From Saprospiraceae bacterium (GTDB taxonomy: Bacteria; Bacteroidota; Bacteroidia; Chitinophagales; Saprospiraceae): 64,000 nt of DNA. Of the stretch, positions 27,789 through 36,446 are shown piece by piece (the stretch's first letter is position 1; each line of letters starts with the position of its first letter). The notes beneath the pieces were generated by a model. The model was given only the letters and a program-made list of their open reading frames with translations, made no database searches and was not told the DNA's origin. The stretch spans positions 44,552-108,551 of the forward strand of contig JANQSS010000101.1 of NCBI GenBank assembly GCA_028279185.1, given 5' to 3'. The position numbers and the translations under genes were made by a program.

Positions 27789-29024
27789 ATTAAAAAAGCA
27801 AAGAAATATAACTCATTTTTTTTAATTGCTTGCTTTGTTTTACCCTTGACCTTTCTTTCATTTTTATCCGAAAAAAGCGAGCACCCCGAATGGGGTTTTT
27901 TTGGCCATAAACGTATCAATCGATTGGCAGTTTTTACATTGCCTCAGGAAATGCTCCCGTTATTTAAAAAAGAAATTGAATTCGTTACGGAACATGCGGT
28001 GGATCCGGATAAACGCAGATATGCCACAAAGCATGAGGCAGTTCGACATTACATCGACATAGATCAATGGGGAACATATCCATTTGAAAATGTTCCACGA
28101 AACTTTACGCAGGCACTCATTCACTTTTCAAGTGTCCTATTGGTCACCGGAAATGCTGATACAATTTCAGCATCATGGATAGTGAAGCCAGATACTGCTT
28201 ATTTAGATACCGATAGTGGCCGACTTGGGTCAATTAATTTTAAGACGTTCGATTCATATTTTCGAAACAGTGTAATGCCAAAATATTATGATGGCCCTAT
28301 CTTTCGTGCTGATGATTTAGCAAAGAAGCTGGAACTGAAAAATGTATCCGCGTTTTTTATTAAGGACAATTTTTCGGAACACGGAATTTTACCATATAAT
28401 TTAATAACATATCATAGAAAACTAAAGTCAGCTTTTGAGGCAAGAAATTTTAGAAGAGCCCTAAGGCTTGCTACTGAAATGGGGCATTATATCGGAGATG
28501 CTCACGTTCCCTTGCATACGACGACAAATTACAACGGACAATTAACGGACCAAGTCGGTATTCATGCATTTTGGGAAAGCCGGATACCTGAATTGTTTGC
28601 TGATGAATATTATGACTACTTTGTTGGTCCTGCTGAATTAATCGAAGATATACCTGAATTTTATTGGAATATGGTACTCGAAAGTCATTTATTGGTCGAT
28701 AGTGTATTACAAATTGAAAAAAGAATTTCGCAGACATTTCCTGCGGATCAACAATACTGTTTCGAAGATCGAAATTTTGCAAATGTAAGTCAACCATGTC
28801 CGGCCTATGCAAAGGCTTTCTCAGATGCCATGCAGGATATGGTAGAGGAACGATTCAGAGCATCTATCCATGCAATTGGCAGTGCTTGGTATTCTGCCTG
28901 GTACGCGGCGGGCCAACCTGATTTAACTTCACAAGATGGAAACCTGAACGCATGGCCAGATCAAGATTCCACACAGAATCAGGGAAGCAGAGGCAAGATT
29001 TTCGGTCGACAACACTGGGATTGA
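27789..29024 (+). CDS. secreted zinc-dependent phospholipase C/P1 nuclease-family enzyme, probable ATT start
   Basis: Residues after the leader show this all-helical fold: WGFFGHKRINRLAV (N-terminal Trp and His ligands), the middle motif GHYIGDAHVPLHTTTNY, and HAFWESRIPEL, all typical zinc ligands. An in-frame TGA lies at 27780. No ATG, GTG or TTG allows a complete signal peptide: TTG 27846 would begin after the charged n-region. An ATT at 27789 gives IKKAKKYNSFFLIACFVLPL, a good signal peptide, so I choose it; the real start could be ATA 27783. The substrate (phospholipid or nucleic acid) cannot be told. Confidence 0.8.
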   Translation: MKKAKKYNSFFLIACFVLPLTFLSFLSEKSEHPEWGFFGHKRINRLAVFTLPQEMLPLFKKEIEFVTEHAVDPDKRRYATKHEAVRHYIDIDQWGTYPFENVPRNFTQALIHFSSVLLVTGNADTISASWIVKPDTAYLDTDSGRLGSINFKTFDSYFRNSVMPKYYDGPIFRADDLAKKLELKNVSAFFIKDNFSEHGILPYNLITYHRKLKSAFEARNFRRALRLATEMGHYIGDAHVPLHTTTNYNGQLTDQVGIHAFWESRIPELFADEYYDYFVGPAELIEDIPEFYWNMVLESHLLVDSVLQIEKRISQTFPADQQYCFEDRNFANVSQPCPAYAKAFSDAMQDMVEERFRASIHAIGSAWYSAWYAAGQPDLTSQDGNLNAWPDQDSTQNQGSRGKIFGRQHWD

Positions 29025-29083
29025 TTTCAATTCTACAGGACAGGACTTGAATGCTATCTTAGCTGGAGTAATCAGTCATCACT

Positions 29084-29091
29084 TATATTTG
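29084..29091 (+). promoter_or_regulatory. -7 box immediately before the DUF368 start
   Basis: TATATTTG is a full consensus match, and the ATG begins 5 bases after its final G. If this box is used, transcription starts at or next to the first codon, giving a leaderless or nearly leaderless mRNA. Confidence 0.6.
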
Positions 29092-29095
29092 CCCC

Positions 29096-30076
29096 ATGTC
29101 TGAAAGGAAGTTTGAATTAGGTGTCGCCATGCGCGGTATGGCAATGGGAATGGCTGAAGTAGTACCTGGTGTATCAGGAGGAACAATTGCATTTATAACT
29201 GGGATTTATGAACGTCTTATTAATGCCATAAAATCGATTGATAAGGCTTTTTTTTCAAAACTACTCTCATTTCAATTAATAGCCGCACTTCGCCATATAG
29301 ATGGTTTCTTTTTGGTCAGTTTAATGATCGGTATGGTGGGAGGAATTGTTATAGCCATTTTTTCTATCACCTTTTTGCTAGAGAATTACCCACCCGCCGT
29401 TTGGGCATTTTTTTTTGGTTTAATTATAGCGTCCACCATTTACATACTAAGACAAATTGATAATTGGGATATTCTGCATGGATTACTGGTGCTTGCATTT
29501 ACCTTAATTGCTTATTTCATCGTATGTTCCGTACCAGCCGAGGGTAGTGCAAACTATGTCTACATTTTCATTTCGGGTATGATTGCTATTTGTGCATTGA
29601 TGCTTCCTGGAATTTCAGGTAGTTTCATCTTGCTTCTCATGGGTATGTACAAATTTGTCACAGGTACGCTGAAGGAATTAATGATGGATCCTTCAGTTGG
29701 AAAAGCCTTGATCATGGCCGTATTTGGATTGGGCTGTTTGACTGGGTTAGCAGGATTTTCACGACTCTTATCCTGGACTTTCAAAAAGTTCAAAACACAA
29801 ACTTTGGCAGCATTAAGTGGATTCATGATTGGCTCGCTATGGAAAATATGGCCGTGGCGGCTTCCTGAACAATGGATGGATGACACCGGTAACATTTTTA
29901 ATATAGAAAGTGATGCATTTCCGTCCAAGGCAGAGGACATCAAATTGCTCGCGGAAACAAATGTTTGGCCACAGGATTATTCAGCCGGTCCAAACCTCCT
30001 AATTGCATCGATTTTGGCCGGTATCTTTGGGTTTTTACTCGTTTTTATTTTGGATCGGTCAACCAAAAAAGAGTAG
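29096..30076 (+). CDS. DUF368 membrane protein, PopT-type undecaprenyl-phosphate translocase
   Basis: The 326-residue polytopic protein has the DUF368 signature: GMAEVVPGVSGGTIAFITGIYERLI near the N-terminus, and the related PGISGSFILLLMGMY in the second half, marking an internal duplication. DUF368 (PopT) and DedA-family (UptA) proteins were shown in other bacteria to return undecaprenyl phosphate across the membrane; assigning that role here is by family. About 6.4 kb away lies uppP, which produces the same lipid. A -7 box directly precedes the ATG. Confidence 0.9.
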   Translation: MSERKFELGVAMRGMAMGMAEVVPGVSGGTIAFITGIYERLINAIKSIDKAFFSKLLSFQLIAALRHIDGFFLVSLMIGMVGGIVIAIFSITFLLENYPPAVWAFFFGLIIASTIYILRQIDNWDILHGLLVLAFTLIAYFIVCSVPAEGSANYVYIFISGMIAICALMLPGISGSFILLLMGMYKFVTGTLKELMMDPSVGKALIMAVFGLGCLTGLAGFSRLLSWTFKKFKTQTLAALSGFMIGSLWKIWPWRLPEQWMDDTGNIFNIESDAFPSKAEDIKLLAETNVWPQDYSAGPNLLIASILAGIFGFLLVFILDRSTKKE

Positions 30077-30305
30077 CGTCATTGAATATTTATGGTGATA
30101 GTTCTTTCCAGTATCCCAATGCATTGTCGATAGATAAAGTCGATCTGAAGCAAGTTTTCTACTATTCCTGGTTTCGGGGAACGATTTTCAATCTTATAAT
30201 CTGCAGTTAGGTTATGCCTTGAATTTATATGCCAAAATGCGTACAACTTGTCATAAGTACAGCGTCTATCGCGCAAATTTAGCTGCAGTCAATTGAGGAT
30301 TTTGT

Positions 30306-30905
30306 TTAAAGCCGTAATAGTTTTTGCACGTATATTCCATGTTGTGTCTCAATTTCAATTAAATAGACACCCATGGGCCAATTAGTCGTATTGATTTCGG
30401 GCAAAGTCAAGTCTTTTATAACGGACATATTGCGGCCATTCAAATCGCGAATAATAAGGCGCTTGATGCGAATGGATTCATCATTTAATTTGACACGAAG
30501 AAATGACGAAAATGGAGTGGGGTAGATGTCTATTAGTCCCGGATCTAAAATCTCAGGACGAGTAGCATTTGGACAGAAGGATCGAATCGTATCTAACGTA
30601 AAAGTAGATGTATCAAAAGCGCATACTGTACTTATGCTGATTTCATAGTCAATGCACTCCCCGTCTTCATCAATGACAATGAATGTGTCCAGTGTAGCAT
30701 TCGTCGTCCAATTCGTGTCACCTAATACCCGATACCGATAGTTATAGGCAATCGCCGTATCATTCATCGTCCATATCACAGTGATACTGCCTATTGTGTC
30801 GTTGACAATCAATGTGTCGATTGGATCGCAGGTATCGTCACGCTCTTGTGCTTGACTAATTCCTGCAACAAATAGTAGTAAAAAGACGATGTAAATGTTT
30901 CGCAT
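30306..30905 (-). CDS. small T9SS type A sorting-domain protein with fibronectin-like domain
   Basis: The 199-residue product has a signal peptide (1-19, ending SQAQ). One fibronectin type III-like domain (about 25-110, with SITVIWTMNDTAIAYNYRYR) is followed by a C-terminal type A sorting domain (about 125-199) with IYPTPFSSFLRV, LIIRDLNGR and PMGVYLIEIE...QKLLRL. T9SS recognises this C-terminal domain, exports the protein and usually attaches it to the surface. No enzyme motif is present. Confidence 0.88.
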   Translation of the reverse strand: MRNIYIVFLLLFVAGISQAQERDDTCDPIDTLIVNDTIGSITVIWTMNDTAIAYNYRYRVLGDTNWTTNATLDTFIVIDEDGECIDYEISISTVCAFDTSTFTLDTIRSFCPNATRPEILDPGLIDIYPTPFSSFLRVKLNDESIRIKRLIIRDLNGRNMSVIKDLTLPEINTTNWPMGVYLIEIETQHGIYVQKLLRL

Positions 30906-31166
30906 GCTGTTAATAATCTATTATAGTTGGCTAATATATGTAATCTATTTACTCAAACGTCTAAAGGGCAGGAAATTTAACCTCGTATTCCAAAATATTG
31001 TAAAAAAGAGAATTATCGTGCTTTAGTTGGGCTACTCTTGTTTTATTCCAACTGAAAGCTAAGCTGTTTTTCAACACATTACACATGTAAAATTTTTAAT
31101 ACTTAAAAAGATCTTAAAATCAATATTTTTTATATTAAATATTTTTATAATATGTACTTTCTAAAG

Positions 31167-31174
31167 TATCTTTG
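31167..31174 (+). promoter_or_regulatory. -7 promoter box for the TPR-PD40-SPOR gene
   Basis: TATCTTTG is a full consensus match 18 bases before the ATG. The 290 bases upstream are very AT-rich and otherwise empty; no -33 box is evident. Confidence 0.6.
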
Positions 31175-31192
31175 AAGTTCATAACAATATAA

Positions 31193-33238
31193 ATGATGAC
31201 TATGAACAGGTTAAAGGTTGAACAAAAAATGATCTGTGCGCTCCTTGCGCTCTTTTGGGTTGCAGGACAAATCCACGCGCAGCAAATGCCTTCAAAGGCG
31301 GACAAACAGTACGAAATGGGCATGTATGCTGAAGCAGCCGCTAGTTATGAAGACATGATTGCTTCTAACGAAACTGCCGACATTACAAACTACGAGCGCC
31401 TGGCTGAGTGCTATGTCAATACGAATAACCCGTATAAAGCGATCGAAACGTTTGAGGAAGCCGCCATGAGACACGACATGTCCGCGGATGCATACATGAA
31501 GTGGGCATCGGCATTGAAAAAAATTGGACGTGACGAAGAAGCCAATGAAATAATTTCCTTTGCGTCCATCAAAGGCAATCGGTCGTTCGCAGAATTGGAG
31601 ATTAAGGATGAAATTGGGTATGACATCAAATCTGTTCCTTTCAACAGTACGGGAAATGAATTTGCGCCTACTTATTTCAAATCAGACATCGTTTGCGTCA
31701 CCGATAATTACGATGCATTGAAAGTCACGGGTGTTTCCACCCAATTGAATGAATTACCTCACATTTTAATGAAGGTCGATGCAAGCACTGGAGCCAAACA
31801 ACGATTGAGAGGTAAATTAAAAGATTATATAAATGATGGGCCTTCTTCTTATGCTGAAGATGGCAGTACGGTTTGTTTTTCAAAAGGGCATTTCCCTTCC
31901 GCGCAATCGCCAAAGGTGGGGAATAAACAAAGTGGATCCATTTATTTGGCTGAAACGGACGCTCACGGCGATTGGGATGCAATGATTTCCCTTCCGTGCA
32001 ATGAATTGGGAACAGCCAATATTTATCCACACCTTCAGGCTGATGGACAACGCGTGTATTTTGCATCAAATCGCGAAGGTGGATTTGGAGGGTTTGATAT
32101 TTATTATACAGATCGTATGGGTGATGGCTGGTCTGCGCCAAAAAACCTAGGCGCTAAGGTGAATACTGCCGGTGATGAAATCTCACCAAGTGTTGATAAT
32201 GATATGCTCTATTTCGCTTCAAATAACCGCGGCGGAATGGGAGGGTATGATGTTTATTCCTTCGACCAAAAGACAAATGTGGGGCCAGTAAATATGGGTG
32301 CCGGTGTCAATTCTTCGTGGGATGACTACGCCTTGATTACCAAAGATGAAGGACAATCCGGGTACTTTACTTCCAACCGTTCAGGCGGGAAAGGTGGTGA
32401 AGACATCTATTCATTCAATCGGATACACGTTAAGTCGAACACAGTAACGGAGGTGGCCAACCACACCTCAACTGCATCTGTCAAACCAACTACTGTGTCA
32501 TTGCCTACAACAAACTCTTCCGCTGCATCTGCTAAACCAAACGCAACCCGTAACACTTCTTTTGCTGACGACATACCTACATTTCGAATTGCCGATTCGG
32601 GAACAGATCCGGATCGGATTAAGACAATTTATACAATTCAAGTTGCTGCTCTTAGCCAGAGCAATAGCTCTTACAGACAAATTGCAGATAAACTGAGAGA
32701 CTTAGGGTTTGTTTATAAGGTCTTTTATCACAATGTGATTAAGATTCGAGTGGGACAATTCGATTCGGAATGGGAGGCTAGACAGATGTTGACTAAAGTT
32801 AAATCTCGGGGCTATGCAGATGCCTTCGTAGTCAAAGAAGAACTGATTCGTGAAGACGTTAAGATTACAAAAAACACCACGACGTCAAGTGTGTCAACCG
32901 CTGGCAACAATTCGTCAACTACAGCCAGATACGACGAATCACCAACGGATATTTCATCAGCAATTCCGGAAGAAAAGATTGAAAAAGTGATGTCGAACAT
33001 GACCAGATATCGTATCAAACTTGGAAGTTATACGAACATGGCTGCATTTGACAATTCCGTAGTAAAGCGCTACGGATCTATATTTGAAGAATCAGAGGGC
33101 GAATTCACGAAAGTCTACTTAGGTGATTATATGACAATAGAAGATGCCGAAGCCATTCGCTCAGAAGTAAAGAAAGCGGGTTTTGAATCGGCAATTATAT
33201 ATGGAATGCTTGATGGAAAGCTTATTCGCGTTAGATAA
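31193..33238 (+). CDS. TPR-PD40-double SPOR envelope protein (PorE-like layout)
   Basis: The 681-residue product has a signal peptide (to about residue 29, HAQ), TPR repeats (31-125), a PD40 beta-propeller (150-410, with repeated 'YFASNR.GG.GG.DIY' blades), a Ser/Thr/Asn-rich linker, then two SPOR domains (478-548 and 603-678). PorE and related outer-membrane proteins combine TPR and PD40 with an OmpA peptidoglycan-binding domain; here SPOR domains, which bind glycan strands lacking stem peptides, take that place. A role in tying an envelope complex to peptidoglycan is inferred. ATGs at 31193, 31196 and 31202 are all possible starts. Confidence 0.88.
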   Translation: MMTMNRLKVEQKMICALLALFWVAGQIHAQQMPSKADKQYEMGMYAEAAASYEDMIASNETADITNYERLAECYVNTNNPYKAIETFEEAAMRHDMSADAYMKWASALKKIGRDEEANEIISFASIKGNRSFAELEIKDEIGYDIKSVPFNSTGNEFAPTYFKSDIVCVTDNYDALKVTGVSTQLNELPHILMKVDASTGAKQRLRGKLKDYINDGPSSYAEDGSTVCFSKGHFPSAQSPKVGNKQSGSIYLAETDAHGDWDAMISLPCNELGTANIYPHLQADGQRVYFASNREGGFGGFDIYYTDRMGDGWSAPKNLGAKVNTAGDEISPSVDNDMLYFASNNRGGMGGYDVYSFDQKTNVGPVNMGAGVNSSWDDYALITKDEGQSGYFTSNRSGGKGGEDIYSFNRIHVKSNTVTEVANHTSTASVKPTTVSLPTTNSSAASAKPNATRNTSFADDIPTFRIADSGTDPDRIKTIYTIQVAALSQSNSSYRQIADKLRDLGFVYKVFYHNVIKIRVGQFDSEWEARQMLTKVKSRGYADAFVVKEELIREDVKITKNTTTSSVSTAGNNSSTTARYDESPTDISSAIPEEKIEKVMSNMTRYRIKLGSYTNMAAFDNSVVKRYGSIFEESEGEFTKVYLGDYMTIEDAEAIRSEVKKAGFESAIIYGMLDGKLIRVR

Positions 33239-33275
33239 ATACTCCAAAAGATCAACCAACCTGAAATAGAGGTTT

Positions 33276-33309
33276 GGCCCGGCATTAGTGGATGATGTTG
33301 GGCCTTTTT
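33276..33309 (+). terminator. intrinsic terminator after the TPR-PD40-SPOR gene
   Basis: A 10-bp stem (GGCCCGGCAT with ATGTTGGGCC, two G-T pairs) and a 9-base loop are followed by TTTTTA. It lies 38 bases after the stop and before the convergent thioesterase gene. Confidence 0.75.
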
Positions 33310-33808
33310 ATTGGCTTTGATTCACTGTAGCGGATTTATTGAGCTGTCGAAAGTGTTTAACCCGCTCTTCAAAGGTTTTTTCGGGAATGGGATTCACTAA
33401 TTCTTCAAACATTTTCATAATATAGTCCGGGTGCGTAGCGGCTCGATGTGCCTGTGCATTTGTATAAATAAATCGTGTCCACAGAAGACTTTTTACAGCT
33501 TGCATGGATTTATCCCACATCTTGCATTCAATTTCCAACATTTTCGATGTGAAACCGCGGATGAATGAGTCACAAATGACAGTTTCGTTGAACATGCCGG
33601 GACGGAAATAACTAATCTGGTTTTGGACAATCATCCACCCTTCACCTGTATCTCGTACATGGTCGATTGGATTAAAGTTGAGTGCAGCTTCAATTTGATC
33701 TTCGCGAGCATTGAGAAGATATCGAATATGATTTGCATTGTACAAGTGCCCCATAGGGTCGCAGTCCGAAAACTTAATACGGGCTGGAGATTGAAGAATT
33801 TTTTTCAT
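33308..33808 (-). CDS. acyl-CoA thioesterase, 4HBT hotdog fold
   Basis: Soluble hotdog-fold protein of 166 residues. The N-terminal IKFSDCDPMGHLYNANHIRY carries the Asp and His typical of 4-hydroxybenzoyl-CoA thioesterase relatives, and MIVQNQISYFRPGMFNETV follows the usual strand order. It should hydrolyse an acyl-CoA, but the acyl chain cannot be predicted. It is monocistronic and convergent with the SPOR gene. Confidence 0.85.
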   Translation of the reverse strand: MKKILQSPARIKFSDCDPMGHLYNANHIRYLLNAREDQIEAALNFNPIDHVRDTGEGWMIVQNQISYFRPGMFNETVICDSFIRGFTSKMLEIECKMWDKSMQAVKSLLWTRFIYTNAQAHRAATHPDYIMKMFEELVNPIPEKTFEERVKHFRQLNKSATVNQSQ

Positions 33809-33840
33809 CGATTGTTGATTGTTAATATCCTTAATTTGGA

Positions 33841-33880
33841 TTGGGTGCGCTAATATAACTTACTGTACTTTTGGGTGCGC
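33841..33880 (+). repeat. direct repeat spanning the TonB-receptor promoter
   Basis: The 10-mer TTGGGTGCGC occurs at 33841-33850 and again at 33871-33880, exactly 30 bases (about three helical turns) apart. The second copy overlaps the TTTG of the -7 box, and the TTG of the first lies where a -33 element would be, so the pair looks like a promoter-embedded operator. Confidence 0.5.
33866..33873 (+). promoter_or_regulatory. -7 promoter box for the TonB-dependent receptor
   Basis: TACTTTTG fully matches TAnnTTTG. TTG at 33841-33843 is 22 bases upstream and may be the -33 element. The leader to the ATG is about 70 bases. Confidence 0.55.
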
Positions 33881-33950
33881 AGCAGAATCTGTCAATTGTC
33901 ATTGACCCTTTTCCTGTGTTCTGTAATCAAGATAAAAAGGATTCAGTCGA

Positions 33951-36224
33951 ATGAGATATACTATTGCTTTGCTTTTTTTGCTTTCTGGGCTTTTAACTTT
34001 TGGTCAAGGAGGGACTATTCGGGGAGTGGTGTACGATAACGATACAGGCGACCCGGTTCCATTTGCATTTGTCGTAGCATTGGGTACCACTGTCGGAACC
34101 ACCGCGGATGTCGATGGGTTCTACAATTTGGCTAATGTGCCCGCCGGAACTGTAGAACTTTCGGCTTTTTCCATTGGCTATGATACAACGGAAGTCAGTA
34201 TCGAAATCAAAGATGGCCGAATCAAAAATCAGAATTTTCTCATTTCCGAATTGGGCATAAGTCTGGATCAAGTGAAAATATCGGCCAGACGAAATCAGTC
34301 CAAGACAGAGACCAGAGTTTCTGTCATACAAATCAGTCCACAACAAATAAAAGCACTTCCGGCAACAGGAGGTGACGCTGATATAGCGCAATATCTGACC
34401 GTTCTACCCGGTGTAATCTCATCTGGCGATCAAGGGGGACAACTATACATACGGGGAGGGTCCCCTGTTCAAAATAAAATATTATTGGATGGGATGACCA
34501 TTTATCGCCCATTTCACAGCATTGGACTTTATAGTGTTTTTGAAACAGAGGCTATCAAAAATGTCGAAGTGTACTCCGGCGGTTTCAATGCGGAGTTTGG
34601 TGGGCGAATTTCAGCGATTGTTGATTTGACAACTCGACAAGGTGATAAAAAACGGATTTCCGGGCTGGTCGGTGCCAGTCCATTTCAAGCAAGAGCGTTG
34701 ATTGAAGGGCCGATTAAAAAGTTTTCGGAAGATGGGCTTGGAAGTGTTTCATTTTTACTGTCTGCTAAACATTCTTATTTAGATGAAACAAGCAAATCCT
34801 TGTATGAATATGCGGCGCCCGATGAGCAAGGTCTACCTTTTAATTATACTGATCTGTACGGAAAAGTTTCGATGGTGTCAAACAACGGTAGCAGCTTTAA
34901 TTTTTTCGGATTCAATTTTAAAGACGATGTAAACTATACTGATTTAGCTAATATTGGTTGGCAGTCTTCAGGTGGAGGTCTCAATTTTAATTTAATTCCA
35001 CCAAATTCTAATTTAATATTTGGTGGTAATGTTTCGTACTCTACATACGACATCGAATTGATAAATGCACAAAATATACCTCGCCAGAATACGCTGAACG
35101 ACTTAAATATTAAATTAGATTTTAAGTTTTTCGGATATCAAAATGAGTTGAATTACGGTATAGATATTAATGCTGTGAGCACAGATTTTAGCTTTGTGAA
35201 CTTTCTTGGATTTAATTTTGATCAAAAAATAAATAATACGGATATAGCGGCATTTTTTAAGTACAAACGGATCATGGGTAATGTCATTGTTGAACCCGGG
35301 CTTCGTATGCAATATTATGCCGGTCAAAGTGAACTTTCATTGGAGCCACGATTTAGTATGAAGTGGAATATATCCGATGTGCTTCGGTTTAAATTGGCTG
35401 GTGGATTGTATTCGCAGAATTTAAATTCGACGGTCAATGAGCGAGACATCGTCAATTTATTCGTTGGCTACCTTTCTTCTCCGGAAGGTTTGCTTCGAAA
35501 ACCAGGTTCGCTTGATGAAACCGACACGCGATTGCAAAAGTCGATTCATGCCATAGCCGGTTTCGAAGTTGACTTGAGCAATGATTTGTCTGTCAATGTC
35601 GAACCATATTACAAACGTTACACGCAACTCATTGCGCTCAATAGAAATAAGCTTTCCTCGTCTGACCCAAATTTTGTAACAGAGACTGGAGACGCGCAAG
35701 GACTTGATGTAAGCATTAGTTATAAACGTAAGAACCTTGATATTTGGTCGACGTATTCGTTGGGATTTGTTAATCGAGACAATGGTGAACAAGAGTTTTC
35801 CGCGAATTTTGATCGCCGACACAATGTTAACTTCCTGGCGACTTATTATTTTGGAAAAGACAAATCGTGGTCTGCTTCCGGTCGTTGGAATCTGGGGACA
35901 GGCTTCCCTTTCACACAAATCAGTGGGTTTTATGGCTTTTATCCATTTTTTAATACGACTGATTTTGATTACATAGAAGGCAATCCTGATATCACGCCTA
36001 TTTTTCAAGATGAGATTAATGAAGGTCGGTTACCAGATTATCACCGATTGGATTTTTCATTACAGAAGCAAATTAAATTTAGCAAGTATTCTGGATTGAA
36101 AATCACAGCGGCTGTCACGAATGCCTATGATCGCGAGAATATTTTTTATTTAGATGTGCTGTCACTTGAGCGCGTTAATCAACTTCCAATTCTCCCGAGC
36201 TTGGGGTTGGAATTTTCCTTTTGA
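33951..36224 (+). CDS. TonB-dependent receptor with carboxypeptidase-regulatory-like N-domain
   Basis: Outer-membrane receptor of 757 residues. A signal peptide (about 1-18, FGQG) is followed by a CarboxypepD_reg-like domain (20-100, TIRGVVYDNDTGDPVPFAFV), a plug domain (about 115-230, with LPATGGDADIAQYLTVLPGV and YIRGGSPVQNKILLDGM) and a 22-strand-type barrel ending in LPSLGLEFSF with a terminal Phe. No SusD partner follows, so this is not a glycan utilisation pair. The substrate is unknown. Confidence 0.94.
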   Translation: MRYTIALLFLLSGLLTFGQGGTIRGVVYDNDTGDPVPFAFVVALGTTVGTTADVDGFYNLANVPAGTVELSAFSIGYDTTEVSIEIKDGRIKNQNFLISELGISLDQVKISARRNQSKTETRVSVIQISPQQIKALPATGGDADIAQYLTVLPGVISSGDQGGQLYIRGGSPVQNKILLDGMTIYRPFHSIGLYSVFETEAIKNVEVYSGGFNAEFGGRISAIVDLTTRQGDKKRISGLVGASPFQARALIEGPIKKFSEDGLGSVSFLLSAKHSYLDETSKSLYEYAAPDEQGLPFNYTDLYGKVSMVSNNGSSFNFFGFNFKDDVNYTDLANIGWQSSGGGLNFNLIPPNSNLIFGGNVSYSTYDIELINAQNIPRQNTLNDLNIKLDFKFFGYQNELNYGIDINAVSTDFSFVNFLGFNFDQKINNTDIAAFFKYKRIMGNVIVEPGLRMQYYAGQSELSLEPRFSMKWNISDVLRFKLAGGLYSQNLNSTVNERDIVNLFVGYLSSPEGLLRKPGSLDETDTRLQKSIHAIAGFEVDLSNDLSVNVEPYYKRYTQLIALNRNKLSSSDPNFVTETGDAQGLDVSISYKRKNLDIWSTYSLGFVNRDNGEQEFSANFDRRHNVNFLATYYFGKDKSWSASGRWNLGTGFPFTQISGFYGFYPFFNTTDFDYIEGNPDITPIFQDEINEGRLPDYHRLDFSLQKQIKFSKYSGLKITAAVTNAYDRENIFYLDVLSLERVNQLPILPSLGLEFSF

Positions 36225-36446
36225 GAGAGACTGAAAAATTTCTAGAGTTGATGGGAAATCTGGAATATTTACTAGTCAGTTTGTCAAGATCTGTGTACCG
36301 AGTAATACTATTTCTAGAAGAATCTATTTTCCCCGGGAGAACTTCAGGTATAAATGTAAAGTAAACCAACGCGACTATTAAACATAAACGGGAAGCAGCA
36401 CCTCATCCTATTTAGTTGGCTGCTGAGTACATTTCAATCTATCTAA

